DNA of 64,000 nt from Megaustenia siamemsis. Lineage: Eukaryota > Mollusca > Gastropoda > Stylommatophora > Ariophantidae. Shown here piece by piece: positions 11,480 through 22,935 of this stretch. How positions within the stretch are numbered: the first letter of the stretch is position 1; each line of letters begins with the position of its first letter. The stretch covers positions 60,875,592-60,939,591 of the forward strand of contig JAVIAB010000101.1 of the NCBI GenBank assembly GCA_032433765.1, in the 5' to 3' direction. Both the position numbers and the translations under genes were made by a program. The notes beneath the pieces are model-generated. The model ran no database searches and was not told the origin of the DNA. It was given only the letters and a program-made list of their open reading frames with translations.

Positions 11480-11735
11480 GGGAGCCGCGATAGCTCAGAA
11501 CTATACTACAAAGGACAAGAGGTAGGGTTCGATCCCAACCGACGGCTTCCGGTTCACCCAGCCTTTAATGGGTACCGGATTTGTTTCTGGGAAAGTAAAG
11601 ATGCACGGGCGTAATACCGACCACATTACCCAAAAAATCATGTGCTGAAGGTCTGTAATATTTATGGTCACTAACACCATAATCCCTATACGCCAGTTGG
11701 CGTGACAACCTACATCTACTTTACATTTTTTTACC
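11480..11735 (+). mobile_element. SINE-A copy
   Basis: The tRNA-like head GGGAGCCGCGATAGCTCAG has a small internal deletion before the B box GGTTCGATCCC. It is followed by the common body (AATGGGTACCGGAT, CGTAATACCGACCACATTAC, GTCACTAACACCATA) and a T-rich tail. Confidence 0.9.
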
Positions 11736-12099
11736 CAACTAGAATTGACGTACTTCTATTTTGATAAGCAGAGCATAGAAAATAAATCTTCTTACAATAG
11801 TAATGTATTGCATAAGAATAATAGAGTGTGATAAGAATAATTATCAATAGGTCTCATATCCTATGCAGAACGTTGCATTCACCACGGCCAGACTGAAAAA
11901 AAATGTTGTCTTTGTCCATTTGTTCTGCTGTCATGTTCAAGGTCTAATTGATGTCTTGAAACCATCTTCTTCTTGATTTGCTGCTGATGTTCTAGTCGAT
12001 TCTACACACTTTCTGTCTGCAGGTGCGTGTGTTAAAAAAGGGAGACTTTCTTCGTTAACTTGTCTTCCGAAATTTAGTGAGCCAGCCAAAGTCATTACC

Positions 12100-12215
12100 C
12101 AGTGGGTGGCGCTGCCGTACACAAGCAGACACAAGGAGTCATACGTGTACTTGACGGGAGTGGGTGGCGCTGCCGTACACAAGCAGACACAAGGAGCCAT
12201 ACGTGTACTGGATGG
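12100..12215. repeat. tandem duplication, 57-bp unit, two copies
   Basis: The unit begins at GAGTGGGTGGCGCTGCCGT and includes ACACAAGCAGACACAAGGAG. The two copies are nearly identical. Chance ORFs cross it on both strands. Confidence 0.88.
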
Positions 12216-12340
12216 GAGTGGGTGAACCATATAAGTTCCAGGGCCAAACTGGAGGATGTGTTAACAATAGGCAAACTTTATTATGATGGCATATTGAGAA
12301 GTGTCGCAGTTAAAAACATCGCCTCTCTACAAGAAGCTAA

Positions 12341-12855
12341 CATCCAATGATTATTTTCTGACTGCCATATAGGAAATCATCATCCACTGATTATATTGTG
12401 ACAGCCTTATAAGAAATCACCAACCATTGATTATTTTGTGACCGCCCTATAAGAAATCACCATCCACTGATTTTATTGTGACAGCCTTATAAGAAATCAC
12501 CATCAATTGATTATTTTGTGACCGCCCTATAAGAAATCACCATCCACTGATTTTATTGTGACAGCCTTATAAGAAATCACCATCAATTGATTATTTTGTG
12601 ACCGCCCTATAAGAAATCACCATCACTTGATTATTTTGTGACCGCCCTATAAGAAATCTCCATCAACTGATTATTTTGTGACCGCCCTATAAGAAATCTC
12701 CATCCATTGATTATTTTGTGACCGCCCTATAAGAAATCTCCATCCATTGATTATTGTTGACCGCCCTATAAGAAATCCCCATCCATTGATTATTGTTGAC
12801 CGCCCTATAAGAAATAACCATCCACTGATTATTATCTGGTTGCCCTATAAGATAT
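12341..12855. repeat. minisatellite, 40-bp unit, about 13 copies
   Basis: The unit reads approximately TTGATTATTTTGTGACCGCC followed by CTATAAGAAATCACCATCCA. Spacing is an exact 40 bp through the middle of the array, with divergent copies at both ends. Confidence 0.93.
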
Positions 12856-13198
12856 TATCAGGCATATGTGTTTCTTCTGTTGCCCAATTGAATACGAAAA
12901 TCATTGAAAAGTACAAACATGTAGTTTTTCGCTGAAGAATAGTTGGTAAACCATGGCAGCTAAAAGATTAATTAAGTAAGATGAAATAATTGAGGATATA
13001 TGACAATGTAGGAACGATAAATAATGAATAGTACATATTTTATGTAACGGTCAATCAGAAATGTGCAAATGCTAACGCAGATAAAGCTAGTTGTAGATAA
13101 AGAAGAAAATGTCTGTAAAGAAAGTATTCTACCGATATTAGTTGACAGTTGTACTATGGTTGACTCCATTATCATGCTCAAAATTATGATTATTTAAA

Positions 13199-13330
13199 TG
13201 TCCACTGACAGACGATCTATCACTATGTTATATTACTTACCATGTCCACTGACAGACGATCTATCACTATGTTATATTACTTACCATGTCCACTGACAGA
13301 CGATCTATCACTATGTTATATTACTTACCC
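13199..13330 (-). repeat. 44-bp tandem triplication that triplicates a splice donor
   Basis: Three nearly identical 44-bp units each carry the sequence that reads GGTAAGTAATATAAC on the minus strand. The unit next to the 13329 micro-exon supplies its donor. The other two leave identical donor-like sites 44 and 88 bp into the intron. This duplication of an intron's 5' end could create alternative donors. Confidence 0.9.
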
Positions 13331-13349
13331 TACGAATGTTGTCTTTAAT
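13329..13349 (-). CDS. micro-exon, 21 nt (IKDNIRR)
   Basis: The acceptor is GAGTTTTGTTTCAG and the donor GTAAGTAATATAACA. Phase 0 reads IKDNIRR. A block AAGAACATATCTTTC lies about 60 bp upstream in the intron and resembles the acceptor region of the 15061 exon. The donor is repeated twice more by the adjoining 44-bp triplication. Confidence 0.8.
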
Positions 13350-13359
13350 CTGAAACAAA

Positions 13360-15055
13360 ACTCAAACAACTTTACAATTGAAATAGTTGTTTTCCACCGA
13401 AAGATATGTTCTTAATTTTTAATTACCACTGCACTTCAAATAACTGTGTAACATTGATATGTGTTACATATCACCGATATTGTTATGTATTCCATTGTTA
13501 ATGATAATCTTTGCTTCCATCGTTTAGCAAATTATTGTGAAAAACACATTCATCTGTTTTAGAATTACCTCTTCCCGCCCTGTCCCCCTCTAAAGAACAT
13601 TTACACTGTAAAATCAAGTGAGCAGACACTCGTGTTTATACCGACAAGTGGTTTGGACTATTGCTGCAATTGATGAAAATGTTTCAATGGAATTTTGTTC
13701 CATCAACGTTAGTCCATCTGACGTGATACTTGCTCTGCATATAACTAGAAATATACAGTGTTTTATAACATAACACAGTCAGTACGCCAATGGTGGACAT
13801 ATGGCTAGACGAGTATTCTTGACATTTTAAACTGTTGGAACTTTATTTTATGTCATAGAAGCAGAGGGTTGAACATTATTATAATCTGCAGTAAAAGAAA
13901 TATTTTTCTTTCAAGAATTTGTTTATTTGTTTATTCTCCACTGAACATATTGAGTACATAATCTCTGATAACATAAGTAACATTATTGGTTACGATGAGT
14001 ATGTTTTGTTCACCGACACGTAATAAACGGAATCAGTTTAGTTTAGTTTACGGATCATCCTCATTGTAAGTCGGACATGTCCATATGTGCTCAAATCACC
14101 TTCCTAGTATGCCCCGCAGTGTATGGAAACTGATGACTCCAGCTGTGTGTTGATTTCTTATCCATTTGTGTTTCCCTGCGCAGCACTCCATTCTGACATC
14201 CACAGGTTTGACCTGATGTTCGTGTCTGAACATGGTGTTAGATTCACGATCATTGACATCAGCGCGCCCTGCCTCCCTGAAGGCATTCAGAAATGTCAGC
14301 CCTATCGATTGCACGTTCCACATCCACGGCAGCTGTTCCAGCCAGGCAGTCTGCTCGTTTGTTTTCACTCACACCGTAGTGTCCAGGAAAGAAGATGAAA
14401 CACTATGTTAATTAGACCTCAGTTATTTCGGGACTCCAACCACTGCCTTCTTATTCAGCCTCCTAATATTCTCATGTGCATACTCACCTACATGTGATTA
14501 AATTATTGCGTACAAAGGTTGTGTCCCTACAACCAACCACCCCGGCCTACCACAAGACTCACCTCTGTTTCCAGAATTTGTCAACGCCTACATTGTAGAA
14601 ATGATGGCTGAGAAAAATACGGGTCTAGGGAGGACATTGTCTGACGCTGATGGCGTTTTGATGTAGCGCTAAGGTAGCTATTGGGAGCAGGCTGCTGGAG
14701 AACTGCAAACTTAACGTGTCCGTGTGTTCAGGCGGTGTTGTGAGGTAGGAATACTGGTAAACCCGGCGAAGGGGGCAGTGACATGGTTCTCAACAAAACA
14801 ACTGTATTGTCAACACACCAACAACCAAATTGAATATGGGTTCAGGCGTGATTCATTTACCACCACTCCCATATAGAAATGCATTAGTAACTCAATGATG
14901 CATACTTTCAGCCACTCATTTCATTTGTTGGATGTATAAAATATACATTTTTTATAACAAAAAAGTATAATTATTCCATTATATGGCTATACTGGTGCGC
15001 AAACAGTGTTGATAAATGCTTATGTTCAACCACACAACCACACACACGGTTCTCA
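13360..15055. other. intron; no recognised repeat or gene
   Basis: A minus-strand ORF of 90 codons at 14096-14368 (HTLRGILGR, then a stop, then FEHIWTCPTYNEDD) looks like decayed coding sequence, perhaps a transposable element. I cannot place it in a family. The rest shows nothing. Confidence 0.4.
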
Positions 15056-15060
15056 CTTAC

Positions 15061-15081
15061 TGGTCGTCCTAGTTCTGTAAT
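15061..15081 (-). CDS. micro-exon, 21 nt (ITELGRP)
   Basis: The acceptor is AACATATCTTTTGTTTCAG and the donor GTAAGTGAGAAC. Phase 0 reads ITELGRP, a clear relative of IIDLNRP at 11342. Both splice sites are close to consensus. Confidence 0.82.
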
Positions 15082-15445
15082 CTGAAACAAAAGATATGTT
15101 CATTTTTAGATATAAGAAACAAGTTCCTCAAAATATAGCTTTACATGTACATGATAGTGGCAATAACTGAAATACAAATAATTTTTAATTAATAATTAAT
15201 TTTAAATAAATAAGCAATCACGACCACCTATCAGAGTGAACAGCTTCTTGAAGAAACGGAAATTATGCAAAAAAAAACTTTAAAAAAAATTGATTAATGA
15301 TGTAGAACAGGGATGGCCAAATACTTTCAAATGGCGGGCCACTTTTTTATTATGTTTTTGTATGCCGGACCACACACATAAAAGCATTAATACAAATAAA
15401 CTTGGCATTTGTTTTAAGGTAATATTTTTGTTATTTATCGTCATT

Positions 15446-15932
15446 ATTTGCTTGACAAATCTATATCAATAAAAACGAGAAAGAGAGTTCATCGGCGCTA
15501 TATAGAGCCAATTCTGACCTATGGAAACGAATCATGGACAATGGACAAACAAATGAAAAGACGATTAGAGGCCACAGAGATGGGATTTCTCAGAAGAATG
15601 TTGAAAGTTCCCTGGACAGCTAAAAAGACCAATGAGGAATTTCTCAGAAGCCAACACAAAAAGGGAGCTCTTAAAAAACATCAGAAAGAAGCAATCAACA
15701 TTTTTTGGGCCCATCATGAGAAGAGGAAAGTTGGAATACTTGATTACAACTGGCAAAATAAAAGGAAGGAGAGTTCGCGGACGACAAAGAGAGAAAATAC
15801 TGGATAGCTTGGTGTCATGGCATGGAAAACAGTCAACAACAGAACTGATACGATGCACTGTAGATAGAAGATTGTGGAGGGACATGATCGCCTACGCCAA
15901 CCGGTATGGCACATGATGATGATGATTTGCTT
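15446..15932 (+). mobile_element. LINE C-terminal fragment (family L-A) with target duplication
   Basis: An 8-bp repeat ATTTGCTT flanks the insert (15446-15453 and 15925-15932). The insert starts abruptly within the RT C-terminus (KRVHRRYIEPILTYGNESW) and ends DRRLWRDMIAYANRYGT plus a (GAT)n tail. It is a typical 5'-truncated insertion into the older hAT element. One frameshift near 15640 splits the frame. Confidence 0.9.
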
Positions 15933-16055
15933 ACATAACTCATTTTGTTGCAACAGAGTTAAAATGCCTTGTTGAATTATAAAAATGAATAAAAGTTGCT
16001 ATTTATATTATTTAACAAAGATGTTTTAGTTAAGTCATTTTAAAGTTAACAAACC

Positions 16056-17800
16056 TTAATGAGAACAATGTGGACGTTCATGTGCAGCAACAAATTCATC
16101 AAAGTCAATGTGTAAAGATGATGATGATGTTCGTAATAAATCCTGAAAGTGTCCATCAGTGAGTCGGTTTCTTTGTGACGATTTAATCGCCTTCATTGTT
16201 GAAAAAGCGCATTCACATATATATGTGCTTCCGAACATAGAAGTAATTTTCATACTGAAATCACTCAATGCGGAATATTTTTTTTTTCCCTGGCACAAGT
16301 TTCCAAAAGTCAACTTCTATCGCCAGCCTTGATTGGATAAAGGGGCCACTTTGGAGGTCACATAACTCCAACTGAAAAGTGTCATGTTGTTGGAAAATAT
16401 CACACTTCATTGGGTTGCTAAAGAATGCCAGTTCTGGTCGTACACCAATGAATTCAGAAAATCGTTCATTGAATTGCTCCAATAGTTTGTCTAACATTAA
16501 TACAGAACATTTGAAATCAGTGTCACTGCGCTCCTCAATCAATTCTTTGAACGAAGAAAAATGAATGAAGTTTTCTTTGGCTAGGGTAAATCTAAAAACG
16601 TTTAGTTGACTTATAAATCCATCTAGGTGTCCTACCAAACCTGAGACTGTTTGGGAACGGCCCTGCAGCTTCACGTTGAGTTCATTCATGTGCTAGGTGA
16701 TATCAGTTAAAAAGGCCAATACGCTGTTAAAATGTGGATCAGACAATTTTCTGATCAGTTCTTTGTTGGTATCATGTTTCTCTAAAAATTGCTTTATCTC
16801 GTTTCTCAAAGCAACAAACCGCCTCAAATTCCCTCTGCTCAGCCAGCGTACTTGTGTGTAGAGCACTAAATCGTCATATTCCGCCTCAACTTCAGATAGA
16901 AAATTTATAAACTGTCGGTGTGTCAAAGACCGATTCCCGCCTTTTATTAAATTCACACACTTTATTACAGTTTTCATAACATCCTCCAAGTCTAGAATCT
17001 TGCCACACAACGCCTCCTGGTGTATAATGCAATGTAATGCTGAGCAATGGATTCCAGCCTTCCTTAAAAATCCAGCTAAACCTGTTTGAGTACCCCACAT
17101 TGACTTAGCGCCATCTGTCACTATTTCTCAAAGTCTGTTTATGTCACCGATACCGTTAAACTGAGTCATAATTGTCTTGTCCTTTGCTCGTATTATGCAA
17201 TGAATCTAAAGCGTGTAGCTCTTCATTGATAATAAAGTCTTTTGAAACAGTTCTTATGAAAATTAAAAGTTGTGCTGTGTCTGATATGTCAATCGATTCT
17301 TCCAAAGACAGAGAAAAGTAAACGGCATTTGTAACGACACTCTTTAATTTACTAGATATATGATAACTTATTTCCTCAACCCATTTTATTGACTGTCTGT
17401 TTTGATAGTGGAACGCTCTCAAAATGACTTGCAATGTTTTCTTCCCCAAATGAAAACACCGTCATATAATAATTTTTTTTTAATTTCGCTATCTCTGCGC
17501 TTGCAACAAACGATACCATTAAGGAACTTGTTTTTTTTTATGTTAATGTAGTAAAAACATATTTCTGAGCACTAACTCTTTTCTTCAAATCACACACAAG
17601 TGTAGAACATATTGTATCAATGTAGTCCTTGTATTTAGCGGCGTGATGCTGTGTGTAATGCCGTTTAAGAGTTTACTCTATATTTACAGACAACACTTGT
17701 AAACACACAAGGCACTGTGGTTTGCTATCCTTATTGTTGATAAATAAACAATCGTGTTCCCATTTCGCATGAAAAAAATCTGATTTTTGTTTTCATTTAA
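16056..17800 (-). pseudogene. hAT transposase relic (ZBED5/FAM200-like)
   Basis: Order on the minus strand: a BED-type zinc finger remnant (KPQCLVC, later HYTQHH) near 17.80-17.65 kb; the RNase H-like start around 17.45-17.16 kb (SLSLEESIDISDTAQLLIFI); MTDGAKSMWG with the catalytic aspartate near 17.12 kb; CSALHCIIHQEALCGK; VRWLSRG near 16.84 kb; and the C-terminal dimerisation block ECAFSTMKAIKSSQRNRLTD near 16.2 kb. A stop at about 16.69 kb and shifts near 17.13 and 17.46 kb inactivate it. It resembles domesticated ZBED/FAM200-type genes, but the breaks argue for a dead transposon. Confidence 0.88.
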
Positions 17801-17879
17801 TTGACGTTTATTGTTCATATTATACCACGACCGAAGCAACAGACAATGAAAACACACATTACAACAATAGCACTGTTTC

Positions 17880-18305
17880 CTGTTAAAAATGGAACTGTTC
17901 ACTGTAACTCGACAAAATCAGAATGATCAGATCGGATATATAATTTTGACTGATGAAAAGAGAATTGGAGAGAAAGAAACTGCAAGTAAAATAATTTTGG
18001 GATGAATGTTTTGGGGAGGAGGAGGTGGGTGACTGACAGTATTTCTTGGCGGAAACTGTCTGAACTCGCCGAACCAAGAGTCGGTTCTAGAACCATTCGT
18101 CGGCTTCTTCCTTTGTTTCAGTCGATCGCAGGATGATCAAACGGAAAAAAAGGATGGGTTGAGAATGACGGGAAGGCGACGTTAAACTAACTACTAGAGT
18201 GTTCCGAGTGTTAAACATAGGTCTACTTGTACTATTATTATTATTTGATTTACCTCGGATGTTGCTACCAATAATTATACTTTATTTTAAACAAACTACT
18301 AGAGA
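17880..18305. other. stretch without recognised features
   Basis: No family or exon identified. It may include the lost right end of the hAT element. Confidence 0.4.
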
Positions 18306-18308
18306 ATA

Positions 18309-18577
18309 TGAGCCGCGATAACTCAGTGGTTAGTGAACTGGACTACAAAGGACAAGAGGTAGGGTTCGATTCCAATCGACGGCTTCCGGGTTCACCCAGC
18401 CTTTAATGGGTACCTGATTTTTTTTTTTAGGGAATGTGAAGCGGCACGGGTGTAATACAGACTATATTAGCCCAAAAATCATGTGCCAATGGTCTGTAGA
18501 CTATATATATGGTCACTAACATCATATTCCCAATACGGCACTTGGCGTGACAGGGGTACTTTTCATTTTTTTTTTTC
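18309..18577 (+). mobile_element. SINE-A copy
   Basis: It has the head GAGCCGCGATAACTCAGTGG with B box GGTTCGATTCC, the common body and a poly-T-rich tail. It is more diverged than the 32.7 and 54.6 kb copies. Confidence 0.9.
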
Positions 18578-19170
18578 TTGGAAATATTTGAGTTAGCTTT
18601 CTCCAAGCTAGAAGTTAATGGAACAAATTTTAAATCAATTTTGCCAGGACATTTTGCTCAATAAAACCTGATTTTATTTGTTATCCGCCGCGGGCCGTTT
18701 CGCTTTCCAGCCAGCAATTCCCATTCTATCCAGCGACCCATAGCCAAGAGTTTCAACCGGCATAGATATGTCAGTTAACATTTTCTAAATTCATCAGCGG
18801 TTAAGTAAGTTCGCAAGAGGAACAACGTCCATGGATGTGACAAGAGGTCAGACACTTGCCATGAGGAGCTTATTATTAGACTAGAATTCAGTCTATTTGG
18901 TGGGGCAGGGTTATTACTATAAAATAATATAATCATCATGTCCCATACCGGTTGGCGCAGCCACTCATGTCATGTCACATGTCCTGTCCTGAGTGTGTCA
19001 TGTCAATTATGCTGTTGACTGTTTACATTGGCGTGGAGACTTCCGTTTCCAAGATGGTTGTACTAGTTCACGTTCTCTCGATCGCTTCAGAAGTTGCATT
19101 CAGGGTCTGATTAATTTCGGCTCTCCATTGCAATTATCTGTGTTAAAGTCAAAATGATGTTCTACTTAAC

Positions 19171-19179
19171 GCATCTGTG
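19171..19179 (-). CDS. possible 9-nt micro-exon
   Basis: On the minus strand, ACTTCTTTTTATCAG is followed by nine bases (HRC in phase 0) and then GTTAAGTAG. The acceptor is good and the length symmetric, and it falls in the longest gap between 21-nt exons. The donor is weak and nine bases carry no coding signal, so this is a guess. Confidence 0.2.
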
Positions 19180-19675
19180 CTGATAAAAAGAAGTAGTACG
19201 CACGGCAATATTCCTTTTTTTTAAAAATCAAGTGTTGTGAATACGACCTTCCACCTTCTAGAGTTGATCTGCGGTTTACGTCACATTGAGTGCTCTTTAA
19301 TGACTGTTGTTGGAATTGTTTGATGCAAGTTATTTACATGTTACAACTAATTAATGTGGATTGCTCCGTCAGGTCAGCAAAGTTTGATCTCTATAGGTAA
19401 TTTGCACCGTGTTTCGTACGTTGTAGGCTGCATTCATAGAGTAATCAGGAATCCATGAGCACAGCCATTGTTGTGTGTAGTACGTCATCATAAGGGCTCA
19501 TCGTATATCCCTAGATCGCCCAACCGTTAATCTTACGGTCTGTTGTTTGATATGCGATGGGGATAATCCGACGACTGTGTTTTATATGTTCTGAATTGGA
19601 GTCAAAAACGATGTCCTAACATCATCAAACGCTATACATAAAAAAAAAAAAATACGACGATCATCATTTTCAGGA

Positions 19676-20065
19676 GGACGTGAAATTCCGGTCAATATGG
19701 TGGATAGGCGGCAGGAACCATTGAAGGCTATGTATGAAAGTGTTCCTTGTTACAGTTTCCTCATATTCCAAGGCTGGCTTGTTGCAGGAGCTACTGAGTT
19801 AGGTGCTCTGTACACACCGGGAGCTGTGTGTGTCATCCGTTTTGAACATTTTCGATATTCCAATTGTTTACGATGAATGATGATATCGTATGGGAGGGAA
19901 CAGTTGACTGTGTTCACTTTCTGTGCGGTTTCGCCTTATGTCTTTGGCGTGTGCTATGATGGGGACTACAGCTACCTTTCTTTGTTTGGGAGATGAGTTA
20001 GTAATTCGGATGATTCCACTGGTACGGGTGGTTGAGCAATTATGGATTTTAATTCGTTTGCAGTT
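19676..20065. repeat. interspersed repeat R1, copy 1
   Basis: Nearly the same about 390-bp sequence occurs at 58.32-58.72 kb in the same orientation. A more diverged copy is at 42.99-43.37 kb in the opposite orientation. On the minus strand a short frame (SGIIRITNSSPKQRKVAVV, then SAHAK.. in copy 2) is partly kept between copies, so it may come from a coding transposon. Family unknown. Confidence 0.8.
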
Positions 20066-20300
20066 ATTCCATAACCAAAGAACCAAAAGTGTCTTGTACC
20101 AAGTCAAGTTTTCTAGTATGTTCTCTCTTTTTCGCCCACGTTATCTCTTTTCTAATATTTTTTTTAATTATAACCAGGTATTTCCTCTTCCCACAACTTG
20201 TTCGGAAAATATCGATTGTTTCTTTCTGATGTTTTATGAGCTCTATTTTTTGTGTTTGTCTCCAGAATCTTCTAAAACAAAAACGATATATGCAAAACAG
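20066..20300 (-). mobile_element. LINE C-terminal fragment (family L-A, variant)
   Basis: The minus strand reads KIELIKHQKETIDIFRTSCG, then KRKYLVIIKKNIRKE and KREHTRKLD, a shifted and degraded copy of the L-A ELLKNIRKKQ / RRGKLEYLVTTGK region. It directly abuts repeat R1. Confidence 0.7.
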
Positions 20301-20739
20301 TAAAGCCAGGGAACTATTGTAGCAAACCAATAAACAAATAGTCAATAATTATAGACAAGCTACCTTGAATTTTAAGAGAAAAGTTTAATTGCAGTGAAAT
20401 ATGTTTCATATGTCCCCTGTCTTGATGATCCACGTTGTTTTTACTCGAGTCCACCTCTTGATGTGTCAGTTACTCATGACTCTGATTTGTTCGCCAACTC
20501 GTTGCATTTCTACAATAATTTTCAGTAATGTTGTTTTGATTTTCAGTAATGTTTGTTTTGTTTTTCAAGAAAGGTGGTGTGCTTCTCTATTTTGTCATAT
20601 AATGGAGTGTGATGTGTTCTCATCATTATCTCCCTTTCTCAGTTGTTTACAGCCAGTTATATTTGCTTACTTCTCTGCCCACATAGTGTAAACAATATAT
20701 TTTTTACTGGCATACTGTTTCTATTTATTGTTTACTTAC

Positions 20740-20760
20740 TCTGAGTGCACAGTACGTAAT
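20740..20760 (-). CDS. micro-exon, 21 nt (ITYCALR)
   Basis: The donor GTAAGTAAACAA is strong. The acceptor ATTTTATTAAAG uses AAG, not CAG, so it is weaker. Phase 0 reads ITYCALR and the length is exactly 21. It is the only predicted exon with a cysteine, apart from the terminal candidate. Confidence 0.6.
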
Positions 20761-21004
20761 CTTTAATAAAATATATGAGAATTTAGAAAGGTAAATCTGC
20801 TACTCAAACAATAAACTATAAAGTTATAATTGCTTCTCACATACATTATGATAATAGGTTAAGTCTTCTGTCATGGTTAATGAAATCAGCACATCATTGC
20901 ATCGTAGTTAATTTGTTGCTGCAGATTGGAATAGCATAGTGTCCATATTATTAGTTCTCGGTACACTAAGTCGATAAAAATAAGTAACCGTTGCTATGGT
21001 TACA

Positions 21005-21345
21005 ATTGGTGCGTCCAAGCAGTCTTCAGCCGCACCCACTATGGGTTAAAGCATTGTGATCTATTATTATTATCGTAAAGAACTGGGAGAGTGTGACTGC
21101 GGATCTTGGCGCATGGAAAGCAGAGGTAAGGGTTGGCACAACGGCTTTGGAGACAGTGCTGATGTCAAATTCAGAATACAAAAAGTGCAAGAGAAATGAG
21201 ACAAGGCCGGCTATCGCGGGTACACCTTGCTCGTTCTGTGGATGGATGTGTCTGTCCAGGGTTGGCAAATTTGGCCACGAGAGGGGATGTTCGGTGGAGC
21301 AGCACCCGGTGTGGGACACTAATGCTTTACCGGGCGGTTGACTTA
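21005..21345 (+). mobile_element. LINE C-terminal zinc-knuckle fragment
   Basis: The frame reads DLGAWKAEVRVGTTALETVL, then TPCSFCGWMCLSRVGKFGHE and RGCS. The C-x2-C...H-x4-C cluster and the preceding WK..V..G...LE pattern are typical of the C-terminus of some non-LTR retrotransposon proteins. Relatives are at 29.2 and 62.2 kb. Confidence 0.72.
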
Positions 21346-21744
21346 ACATGATTACTTGCTACCAACTGTCTTTCATGACACCAAAGACTATATAGTTGTT
21401 TGATCTATTTGGAAATTCGACATAAATCATGTTTTGTGACACATTTCAAAACAACCAATAATTTATACCTGCACAACCAAGAATAGCTGAATTATCTCTA
21501 CACAGTATGGTCAGAAAATTCAAACAGTTTCCAGAAATTAATTTTTTACTCCCGTCTATTAGTTCGCAACGTCTCTTAACTATATTATGCCCTACGATCA
21601 GTATTTACAGATTTTGTACAAACTTAAAAACAAATTACCTGCATAAATCGAAATCAGGTCGCAAGGACTCGTGTGATAGAGGGAAAGCCATATCAGTTAA
21701 TAGACGTCAAAGGTGTGGACATGTTCTAAGCCTATATGAATAAA

Positions 21745-21985
21745 TCATTGGGTACCGTCTCCACATCGACGATTGGCAACCATGGAGTAGAATTTACTCT
21801 TCTTGTCTTGATGGTTGTCATGTGTTCACCTGTCCACCTTTTGATGTTATCGGTCTAATTTTGTCTTGGTCTGCCTCGTCTACCTGGTCTACCTAGTACC
21901 TTCCCTTCCAAGATGATTTTTAAAATGTGTGTTATGTCTCTTCACGTGACAAATAATAAGTTGTCTTTATCGAATTGTGTTAATT
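21745..21985 (-). mobile_element. LINE 3' end (family L-B), degraded
   Basis: The minus-strand similarity covers the end of the protein and the GRGRP region of L-B. It has many stops and a duplicated piece near 21.88 kb. Confidence 0.75.
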
Positions 21986-22254
21986 GATCTTTGACATTAA
22001 TAGGTCCCCATATTTTTTTATGTTTTACAAATGTAAGGAGGAACGAAACCACCACATATGCAAGTTGCAAACAGCTTCATATTTTTTGAAAGAAAAACAA
22101 GGGCATCCTCAGAGATTATAAAGATTACATTGCAATTTAGCTGCTAAACAAACTAAAAGACTTTTAAACCAGTTGCGGAAACTAACAAAACGAGATTAAC
22201 ACGATTCAGGGTGTGGTTTCCGTACACGAGAATCCACTAACAATAAGTTGGAGC

Positions 22255-22440
22255 TCAATCATCGTGTGCCATACCGGTCGGCGGAGGTGATCATGTCCCT
22301 CCACAATCTTCTATCTACAGTGCATCGTATCAGTTCTGTTGTTGACTGTTTTCCATGCCATGACACCAAGCTATCCAGCATTTTCTCACTTTGCCGTCCG
22401 CGATCTCTCTTTACTTTTATTTTGCCAGTTGTAACCAAGG
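22255..22440 (-). mobile_element. LINE C-terminal end (family L-A)
   Basis: The minus strand reads LVTTGKIKVKRDRGRQSEKM, then STTELIRCTVDRRLWRDMI and ADRYGT. Only the last about 60 residues remain. It adjoins the 9.5-kb-type repeat piece at 22447-22495. Confidence 0.85.
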
Positions 22441-22599
22441 ACACCCCTGGGCAAGGTGGAGCTCCCGTTTAGCCCCCCTATCAGGGTTATGTGGAGCTCA
22501 ATAAATGTGATAAAACATAAAACACAATCAACACTTGCCTCATGTTTCCATACATAACATTGACAAATAGTACACAGACATTTGGATGTCAGCTGATAC

Positions 22600-22935
22600 G
22601 TTCTACAGCGGAAGAAAATTGAGAGCATTATACGACAGGCCCTTGATGGAATTCTTCAAATTATGGAAAAATGGGGAAGAGACAAAGAGGAACACCATAA
22701 TATTCCTGGAAAAGACAGGTGGAAGCAAAGATGAAGATGATAGGAAAGACATGGAATTCCTTGGAATATCCGGTGGAAGAGATTAAAAAGAATAGCATAA
22801 TATTCGTGAAAAAAATAAGTAGATGCAAATATCTTAAATGATCTTAAAAGAATGGAAAGAAACAGAACGGCTTGGAAAGTGTTTGTTGAAGACCTATGCT
22901 CCACAGGGAGCTGAAGGGAAGAGGAAGATGCGTTA
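22600..22935 (+). mobile_element. LINE C-terminal fragment (family L-C), partly duplicated
   Basis: The frame reads KRNTIIFLEKTGGSKDEDDR and KDMEFLG, then a second partial pass of the same segment from 22745. It ends near a GRRPMLHRELK-like stretch. Copies at 28.3 kb (+), 30.4 kb (-) and 38.65 kb (+) share the FLEKTG...DEDDGKDM core. Confidence 0.7.

Larger units (their letters stand above)
15308..17870 (-). mobile_element. decayed hAT transposon with nested LINE
   Basis: The left end at 15308-15320 is CAGGGATGGCCAA, the terminal inverted repeat type of hAT-Charlie elements. It is preceded by ATGTAGAA, which fits the 8-bp nTnnnnAn target pattern. The transposase relic follows on the minus strand. 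The opposite terminal repeat was not found, so the right limit is approximate. An L-A LINE fragment is inserted at 15454-15924. The element sits in the long intron between the exons at 20740 and 15061. Confidence 0.8.

Noticed and set aside
14096..14398. Opposed ORFs of about 90 codons on both strands
   Set aside because: No recognised domain and no splice sites; possibly a decayed transposon, but not supportable as a gene.
18245..18300. Donor-like GTAAATC near 18.25 kb with upstream AAG or TAG
   Set aside because: Possible exons are 11 or 26 nt and the longer one has a stop in phase 0.
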